From: Siphlonurus alternatus
Taxonomy: Eukaryota; Arthropoda; Insecta; Ephemeroptera; Siphlonuridae
Assembly (NCBI GenBank): GCA_949825025.1
Contig: OX463780.1
Span: forward strand, 16,713,480 to 16,777,479
DNA: 64,000 bases
Reading direction: 5' to 3'
The position numbers and the translations under genes are program-made. Of this stretch, positions 53,780 to 64,000 are shown in pieces. The notes under the pieces were generated by a model. The model was given only the letters and a program-made list of their open reading frames with translations, searched no databases and had not been told where the DNA came from. The number at the start of each line of letters is the position of its first letter. The first letter of the stretch is position 1.

Positions 53780-53910
53780 TAAAGAGTGCAGTAAAACACC
53801 ACGACGGGGCTGCGGTCTTGTGGTCTTGTCCGATCGCTCCCATGGGTCGTGCGGCGTAATTACGAACAACCTTCTCCTCGCGTAATTATACGGTGATCAC
53901 GTAATTGTAA
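53780..53910. promoter_or_regulatory. Cluster of three CGTAATT homeodomain-type sites
   Basis: CGTAATTA at 53855 and 53881 and CGTAATTG at 53900 occur within 53 bp, preceded by a GC-rich block (CCGATCGCTCCCATGGG). TAATTA and TAATTG are typical homeodomain cores. No ORF here. Enhancer function is inferred from clustering and composition. Confidence 0.35.
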
Positions 53911-56189
53911 CATTGCAACTTGTATGACGTACTGTATAGTTAAATACAAGTTGGTCACTACAAACTTTTGTGTACTCAAACTTAATTATAAAGTATAAAC
54001 TCGGAATATTCTAAATGTTTTGTGCCTTTTGATATTGCGAGTTGCATGAGACTAAAATTGCAATTCAGTGAAATTAGAAATAATCACACTCCGCTAAACA
54101 AAGGATATGTTTTTTTTTTTTTTTTTTTTCCACAATTTTATTACATATCAGCTTAAAAGCTTAAGGATTAACCTCAGTTGAATGCTACAAGATTTGCAAA
54201 GAGAACTTAGAACTCACCATCAATAGGTGGCATGTAAATTTTGAAGTGGATCGGTCTTATCAGTTTTGAGAAAACTGAGGTAGAAGTTTAACATTGGCCT
54301 TATGGACGGAAACGAGAAATGGATTATGGAGCTATTGTGAGGAAAACGCCTCCTTGAATCTGCTCAAACCATAAGCGATTAAGTTCTAGATCATTATCGA
54401 ATTTTTAAAATTTATTTCATTCGATTCCGTAGGACAGAAATTTCCTTTGACTCGCGTAGTAACTGAGGTGAATATCGTTAACTTAAAATATAAATATATG
54501 TTACAAAAAACTTTAATTTTTAAATTTTCTCCCGTGACTTTGTAATTTTTTTCACGTTGTTTTTTAACTTAAAATGAAAGGAAAAATAAAACACGACCAG
54601 GAACTGTCATTCAATAAGGAAAGAATGTTTATTAAAAAGTTTATTATAATATAGAACTTCTTGTGCCGTATAACAATTATGTTATAATGGAGAACAGTTT
54701 GAGAAGTATAAAAAATGTAATGTACTAAGGAGTTTCAGAAGCATTCAGTTTTCGACATACCATATTATTTAATATTTATATGGAAATTATATGCAAGAGT
54801 TGTAATTATATTATGTATAATTTTTATACAAGAATGATTTTCTTTCATAAAAAAGAAGAGAACTTTTTTTAAGATGAAAAAAATTTAAATTTATAAAAAA
54901 TCTCTTTTAAATTTAATATCACCAACACAAATCCCTGTAGGTTTGCTGCACACAAATTGCTGTATAAAATTGAGATGCCACTCTTTCTACAGCAGATTAC
55001 AATTATCAAGATAACCAAAACGAGTTTTGTGAAAATTTTGCTCAAATGTGTTTTTAAAGCTTTGTAGTTGATAGCAAGTAAAGGATATCAAAACTTTTAA
55101 ACATCTTTTGTGATACAAAGTTCAAAATTTTAGTCCCTAAAAATTAAAGATAAATTTTGTAAAAAATACGTATTTTATAATCGAGCAGAACTTATTTTAG
55201 TTTTTAATTAACCTTTCTCTTATTTTTTTGGTTTTGTTCGACCTCGGAATGACTTTTATTGTCATGCTAATATTCAATTTTGTCTTCCTGCCTGTCTCTC
55301 TGAAGAACAAAAAGATGGAAAACGATTTACCGCAGGCGAATTAAGTCTCAAAGCAATGTAAAAGGTTCAACATGCTGCGTAATTACCGTAAACATGACTT
55401 ATTATTTAATGAAATAAGGAGCTTATTATTATTATTTAATAGCATTTTTCGCATGTCTATTTAAAAGGGGTGTTTGAAATTTAAAAGCTCAAATTTTGAT
55501 CCTAATTAGTAAGACAATGTTCCTTCAATTTACTTAATAACTTATGAAATGGCGTCTTAAGTATATACCTGTTCATAATGTAACCAATGTAGTTTTACTA
55601 AACTTATCTAAAACATAAGCTTGTGTAGACAAGCTCACTTGTCTTTCGACTTTGAAAAAAAAATAATTTTTACATTTGGATTGCTGCTTGTTAGTGGTGT
55701 CTGTACTTAATTTTACAAAGAAAGTAATTAATTTAAGTAATCTTTTTTATGAGAGTAATATAAAAATCCTATTAAAAATTACAAAAGACTTTAATAAACG
55801 GCTTATAAGATGACCTTAACTAAACAAAAAAAAAAAAAAAAAAAAAAATATGCTATGATATGAAAAGAAAAATTTGAGATAAGAATGGTAATTTTCTAAT
55901 TTTTTCCATTTTGTGGGGGGAGGGAGGGGTTAAAAAGTTTTGTAATGAATATAAATGTACATGCGAATGAATTTCTCACTAGAATATTCATATTATATTC
56001 TTTAAATTAACATGATAATAATCTAATTTTACATTTTAAAAGATAAAAATGTCTCTCTTTTTTTTCAGCAAGATAAAACGTGCATATTTTTCTTTAAAAA
56101 AAAAGAGAAGATCGAAAAGTGATAGACTAAATCGAAAAATCATGAAGACAAATAACACAATGTCGTTGCTGATATCCGTTTAATGTTGA

Positions 56190-56400
56190 TGTATGTGATA
56201 CAAGCAGAGATGCTGCTTTTCCATCAGTACTAGCAGATTGAAGTGTCACTCTCGGACTGAGATAATATTTTGCTCGTCTCTGATTTCCCGGAGTCATTGA
56301 CCTTACACGCGCTCTCTCTTCGAGGTGTCACTGGCTGGACACACGTGTGGACTTGGCAGAAGGTGTCACTGATGGCTGGACACAAGAAGGTGTCACTTCG
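56190..56400. promoter_or_regulatory. Cluster of AGGTGTCACT motifs (T-box-like)
   Basis: AGGTGTCACT occurs at 56323, 56361 and 56388, and AAGTGTCACT at 56241. GGCTGGACACA follows two of them, so part of the array is an imperfect tandem repeat. AGGTGTCA resembles the T-box half-site AGGTGTGA but differs at one base. GC-rich, no ORF. Confidence 0.35.
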
Positions 56401-59400
56401 AAGAAACTGAAAGGATATATGTGACGTTCAAAAAAATACGTATCGTAAATATGAGTCGTTTTCGTTGTTATTCTTCTTTCAATTTCTGAAATTTCTACAA
56501 GTAAATATTACATCAATAGAAACTTAATCAAAATTAATAATTTTCAACTACATGATCATTAATAAAATATTTGTCATAAATATAGTTTATTTATATGTCT
56601 GATAAGTGTTTGTTTTACATTCATTAGAATTTAGATCAGGATGAGATATTATGTAAATTTCATGGTTGGTGATTTAATCAATGTGAAAATACAAGGATGT
56701 GATCAAAAATAAATTCAAGCTCGTGCGTGTCTCTGCATCATCTGGATTAAATTTACAGACTATGTGTATACGAGATATCCTTAAATTTACTGTATGCCTT
56801 CACAAAGAGGATTGCGCAGCTCAGATTGATCTAATTTATAATATAGATTTAAGAAATGCGAGATTATTACAAGATTACCGAAACTGCAAGTCTCATTTTA
56901 CCATTCTGGAATTATAAGGTTTTGTATTCGGTATCAAAGCCATGTTATTAAAAAAATTCTGCAATATACAGAATATTTTAAATGTTAGTTCATTATGGCT
57001 TTTTATTTAGTAGTTTGTACTCAAAATTAGATCACTATAAGTATTCATGTTTTATGTTTTCAAACGTGTTATAAAACTACCTACAAACACTTCTAAAACA
57101 CGCGGAATGCGATTATATTTATGAAATGGCTCTTACCTTACTTCCCATAACATTCTCTGGTAAGCGATAAGCTTCAGTTTTTACGGTCACTTGCACACTA
57201 CGGAATTTAACGTATTCCGTGATCGCATGCTTGCTAGGAAGGTTACATATTATTATATATATCATATGAGTCTGCAGTGATGGTCATATTATGTATATTT
57301 AGTTCAATATAATTTCACTAAATATTACTGCAGAGGACAATAAATATTTATATAAACGCAAGATAGTATCCACATCAACGATATTTGTAGCAATAAAACT
57401 GACAACCTGCAGTTGTTCACAAAAGTGAAAGAATATTTAGGTGATTTTAAATTGCTTGACTTCAAATTAAATTAAATTGTTATTTATTATAGCTTACGCT
57501 AATAATACGTATTATAATATTTAGTTACATATTTTACAATTTTGACATCTGATACACTTTTAACTTTTTATAAACATTATATAAAAAAATATATAATATC
57601 CTAGTAATACTGATTTTACTTGCAAAACAAACATAATTTATCATATTACACTATATAATATATTCCTAATTGCATTATTGAATATGTCTACATGTCTACA
57701 GTTAATAAACAGTATAATGTATATTGTATAATTTTAGATTACAATATGAGAATTATTTCATGAGATAAGTATATCACCATTTATTTAATATAAATGATTA
57801 TTTATTATAAATTTATATACTATGCAGTATATTTGTTATATGAGATATCATGTATACGTGCACTAATTTATTAGTTTTTCCAGCTAGATTATTGAAATTC
57901 CGTAACTTTACAGGTATTGTGTCAAAAACATGACAGTATGCTTGAAGGGACATTATAATATAATTATTACACGTGCCTTGTGGAAGCATCTTGAAGCAAC
58001 TTTTTTAAACTTTTAGTTTACAAAATCTTGCCTTGAAGCAGCTCGCACTAATTGTGTGATGTCGTCATATAAAGTATGCACTTTTGATCTTGCATGAGTT
58101 GCATGACACCCGATCTGGCTCTGCAGGAAGGATCCTCAGCAGCTAATGGTCTTGCCTTTGTGTCTGACAGCAGTATTGAACTACTTACTGAAGAATACGC
58201 CAAAGTCGTTATTTTAGAAAAAGAAAAAAAAAGAGAAGAAAATATTAAATGCTACTTAAATTTTTTTTATTCATTAGAATATTGCATGCATGTTTTTTAT
58301 CATTATTTGAAACTTTTCAATACAACTCTATCGTCTAAAAAGTTTGTAACTATATACAATTTTTTTATCTATTTAATATTTTAATGGGGGAAAAATTGTC
58401 AATGGTAAAACTTAATACGCTTTACTTTTATATAATAATAATAAAATTAAAGCAAACTTTGAAAACAATGAATTTTTTATTTTTTACGTCTGGTTTACTT
58501 GCTTGCGGTGTTTTCTGAATAAGGCTGCACGCACCGAGAGGTTCAGATTACAGCCTTAAAAGTAAAAGCTCTATTGACTCAGTTCTCAATCAACTTTTAA
58601 TCACTTTAATCCAGACTCTATAAAACTTGGAAATGGAGAAGAAGTTTATAAAACAAATCACGTAAATTTAGCATTATAATATCTGATATATATGTTTCAA
58701 ACACTTTCCTTGGAGATATATTTGTATTGGAGAATTTGAAGAACTTAAGTAAGTAAACAAAAAAAATAATTAAATCGTGCCAATGTAGTTTTCATGCGTA
58801 TTAAAGATTCATGTCTACTTTTCTGAATATTATAAAGTTTTCTACACCTTTTTTGACTTGCAATTGAATAATTAATCACGTACATACAATATCATTAATT
58901 ATGGAAGCAAAGGTACCAAACTTGAATGAAAAATTGCTAGACTGAAATTTTCTTTTCTGATACAATTATATGTCAGCTGCCAAGAAAGCATGTCTTGTCC
59001 TGCTTTACATAACAAGAGATAAACCAGAGAATATACACATGTCCTGTATATTCTTTGGTTAAACTAAACCTTATTTCCTATACAGTACAGTATTTATATT
59101 TAGCTGATGATGTGTATGGACAAAAAAAGGCAACATTTTCCACTTTTACACATTTGACAGCAGTAAAGACATGAACATTCGTGATAGACGGATATTTTTT
59201 TATCAGGTGCAAATATGAAGGAAAATGTCCTTCAACACTTTTTTACAATGGTAAGTAAAAAAAATGTAGTGCGATATTATCGATATTATTTGCAGTGATG
59301 TGCCTTAATGTTTTGTATTTTTATTATTATTATTTATTTTTACAGTAGCTTTATTCATTAATATTCAATATTTAAAATCAATTTTTTAGTATTATTTATT

Positions 59401-59490
59401 TTAAATAAGAATTCAAGTTAAGAATACAAATAAAAAGTTGTGAAGCAAAGAAAAAATATCAGAAATATCATGATGGATTGTTTTCAAAGA

Positions 59491-61844
<2,354 letters not shown>

Positions 61845-62243
61845 ACTGGTACAGTGCTGTCAACGCCACGTGCTAATTCTTGTGCTTATCTCTCCTCTTT
61901 CTTTCCAAGGGTTGTTAATCCTTCAAAACGCACTTCCAGAGGGAGACAAAGCAAAGTTTCTGTGGTTTTACCATAAACTTACTTTAAGTTTATGGGTTTT
62001 ACCTTTTAATTTATTTGTTGTGTATTTGTATTGTTAATTTTGAAGACTTAGTTTCTTTTTTCTGATTATCATATTTGGGTGACTGTTCACATTGTGCTTG
62101 GGTTTTTGCCTTTTACATGTCACCAATTGAGCAACAAATATTTTTATTTTGTTTAAACATTTTTATTTCAATATAATATTGTTTTCATATATTTTTTTGT
62201 ATACATGCTATGTTTGCTTAATAAACATTTATTATTAACATTA
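61845..62243 (+). mobile_element. 3' end of the CR1-like LINE, frameshifted (copy 2)
   Basis: ACAGTGCTGTCAAC at about 61,852 and TTCTTTCCAAGGGTTGTTAA (61,899-61,918) match the coding end of the LINE at 48.9-50.1 kb, the latter over 20 identical bases. After that the frame shifts relative to the relative's FFPRVVKTFNGLP, so the copy is dead. The 3' UTR has GGGTGACTGTTCAC...GCCTTTTACATGTCACC, AATTGAGC, and ends AATAAACATTTATTATTA, identical over 18 bases to the other copy's terminus. Confidence 0.85.
62080..62127 (+). ncRNA. Stem-loop in the LINE 3' UTR (copy 2)
   Basis: GGTGAC pairs with GTCACC, and the next TG pairs with CA across a bulged T; the loop has GGGTTTTTGCCTTTT. The G-to-A and C-to-T differences from copy 1 occur on both sides of the stem and preserve pairing. 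Confidence 0.68.
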
Positions 62244-62383
62244 TTTTTTTTTTACCGTAACATTTATGGACTGGTTTTACGATACAAATTTCAATATACC
62301 TAAGTAATTTTTTGTTATCCTAGTACATTTTTCAATAAAATGACCACAATATAATCTCAACATTCTATATATAATATATTCTA

Positions 62384-62738
62384 TTAAAGGCATACAGGCC
62401 TCAAAATACAAATTAGACAGTCACCAAGTGGGTTTAGAGTATATAATCAACATTCGCATCATTTTTTTCCACGCGTGATGCATCCGTGCGAAGTCGCAGT
62501 TCAAAGTAAGAAATTTAGTCCTTGATGACGTCACGAAGTCCTTGATGACGTCACAACTCAATGCTAATCGGTGCTATCTGTGAGTTGTGACGTCAGCAAG
62601 GACTTTCTTTACAGCGCGAACTTCGCACAGACGCACCGCGCGCAGGTAAAAATAATACGAATGTTGATTATAAACTTGAGCAACACTTAATGTCTGTCTA
62701 ATTTAGTAATTTGTAATTTGAAGCCTGTATACCTTTAA
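62384..62738. mobile_element. Fold-back element with three TGACGTCA sites
   Basis: The left end TTAAAGGCATACAGGCCTCA...AATTAGACAG pairs with CTGTCTAATT...TTTGAAGCCTGTATACCTTTAA. Inner arms ATCAACATTCG / CGAATGTTGAT and TGCGAAGT / ACTTCGCA. The centre has TCCTTGATGACGTCACGAAG and a near copy in tandem, plus TTGTGACGTCAGCAAGG. TGACGTCA at 62526, 62546 and 62588. About 355 bp, no ORF. Confidence 0.82.
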
Positions 62739-62871
62739 CATTTGAAAAAAAAAATATGCATATAAAATACAACTTAGCATATCAAAAAGCATTATAGAAG
62801 CATGCTATAAAGAGAAGGTATATAATATAACATAGTTTCTTGATCAGCTATTCTGGTAAGAACTCTGCTCG

Positions 62872-63108
62872 TGTACCTACTACAGTCAAATTAATTTAAT
62901 ATTCCCACCGGAAGTAGCCGGAAGTAAAAGGTTTCTTGTCTTCTTATTAGTATTTTCATTTTGAAATTTTGACTACAGCTTCGTAAAAAGAGTACTAACA
63001 TGTTTACAAATTTTCAAGGCTCAGACATGAACAATATGACCGGAAACCTCTCACTTCCGGCTACTTTTGGTGGGAATATTAAATAAATTTGACTGTACTG
63101 TAGTAGGT
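62872..63108. mobile_element. Complete copy of the GGAAGT fold-back family
   Basis: The left end ACCTACTACAGTCAAATTAA...ATTCCCACCGGAAGTAGCCGGAAGT pairs with ACTTCCGGCTACTTTTGGTG...ATTTGACTGTACTGTAGTAGGT (one 5-base insertion). It matches the incomplete copy at 866-1049. The interior is AT-rich, no ORF. Confidence 0.82.
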
Positions 63109-64000
63109 AGTATAACTTATGAAATTCTTGTGTAATGTGAAGACGATATCTTCCAATATAGCTACTCTACTACACTGCATGTACGACATTTTTATATGAT
63201 GCAAAGAAAATTGAAATGCAAATTGAGTTCTACCTTTAGAAGGAAGATGAAAAAAGAAAAGAAAACACTGAAATTCTTGCTATATGAAAGAGAAGTAATT
63301 TAAATGTAAAAATTCATATGTATTTAATTAATTACTAATATTTTCTTATAAGACATTTATGCATTCAATTTCAACATACTATGTATATTAGGGCATTTTG
63401 AGGCTGTGGAAATTTCTAAGAAAGTTCCTTAAAATTGAAGCCTTGATAATTATTATTACATTTCAACAAGAAACTCAAATAGAATGACGTAATGAATATT
63501 ATAATATTTCTTACTTCTAAATGTGTATTAATGTTAAAAATAGATCATCTACGCAATTTAAATACAGCATCGCCTTTGCTCGACACATTTTAATGATCTT
63601 ATAATACACAAATAATAGTAGCAATTAAATGATTGTTGAATAAATTGGTAGAATTTTTAGTTCAATTGTTCAGACTTTGTCTAAAATTATGTGTTTAGTT
63701 AGTCTATAACATGATTTATTTCATATTATGATAAAAAAAAAACAGATTATTCACGCCATGACGTTAATTTAAATTAAAATTAAAAATACTGTGCTATACT
63801 CTACACTGATTTATTGGAAGAGAGTAAATTGATTTTGAATAAATGCATATTTTAAAAATACTGTTTCAAAAGGACAAATTGTAATTTCCAATATTGCAAA
63901 TCAGCAGATATTCTTGCTGATATCGACATCTGCAATTCATACATTTTGACAAGAGAGTTTCTGGCCCCGTTCTTTGAGTGACTGAGAAACGTATATTTAC
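63109..64000. other. AT-rich end of window, nothing recognised
   Basis: No ORF, repeat array or motif cluster that I can support. An inverted pair TCAGCAGATATTC / CTGATATCGACATCTGC-like sequence lies near 63,900-63,930 but is weak. Confidence 0.5.

Larger units (their letters stand above)
50060..59490. other. Large intergenic region, regulatory-like patches
   Basis: I find no multi-exon gene. Contents: GC-richer patch 50,455-50,590; fold-back at 51,049-51,389; a 51-codon GC-rich open frame at 52,540-52,695; patches at 53,215-53,320, 53,780-53,910 and 56,190-56,400 with repeated motifs; T and A runs at 54,112-54,130 and 55,826-55,848. Minor frames (52,998-53,222; 56,699-56,917; 58,094-58,384) have no recognisable domain. 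Confidence 0.5.

Overview
The window is a stretch of an AT-rich eukaryotic, almost certainly arthropod (probably insect) nuclear genome. The evidence is multi-kilobase introns with GT-AG borders, GC-rich exons in very AT-rich DNA, abundant long microsatellites, many fold-back (MITE-like) elements, 5'-truncated non-LTR retrotransposons, and an allatostatin-A-type (galanin-receptor-like) neuropeptide GPCR. The density of fold-backs and of AG/TA/TTTA arrays would fit a hemipteran such as a planthopper, but that is only an impression; no species can be named from the sequence. There is no bacterial-style operon, CRISPR array, tRNA or rRNA that I can support.

Layout, all coordinates on the + strand: 1-9,180 is intergenic DNA with microsatellites, a fold-back interrupted by a putative retroelement tail, and small GC-rich patches. 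9,474-23,915 is a four-coding-exon gene (all introns phase 0) encoding a 438-residue four-pass membrane protein of a family I do not recognise. Its exon-3 splice acceptor has been duplicated twice in a 113-bp tandem array, and its second intron contains a promoter-like CCAAT/GC/TATA block. Two related hairpin-forming elements lie in its downstream flank or 3' UTR. 25,340-36,100 is intergenic and rich in fold-back elements. 42,195-43,451 is an intact, intronless coding region for an allatostatin-A receptor, with candidate 5' UTR exons at about 36,140-36,351 and from 41,397. 43,970-64,000 is intergenic, with two minus-strand non-LTR retrotransposon 3' ends (about 48-50 kb), a plus-strand copy at about 61.85-62.24 kb, more fold-backs, microsatellites and several GC-rich patches that look like cis-regulatory DNA.

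The two genes are on the same strand about 18 kb apart; nothing shows that they act together. The most interesting signals are: (1) a 3'-terminal RNA stem-loop in one retrotransposon family, whose stem is maintained by compensatory changes in three divergent copies; (2) a set of fold-back elements that carry most of the perfect TGACGTCA (CRE/bZIP) palindromes in the window; (3) the tandemly duplicated splice acceptor, which creates decoy poison acceptors; (4) a sharp mosaic of codon composition inside the single-exon GPCR; and (5) promoter-like and clustered-motif patches with no associated ORF.
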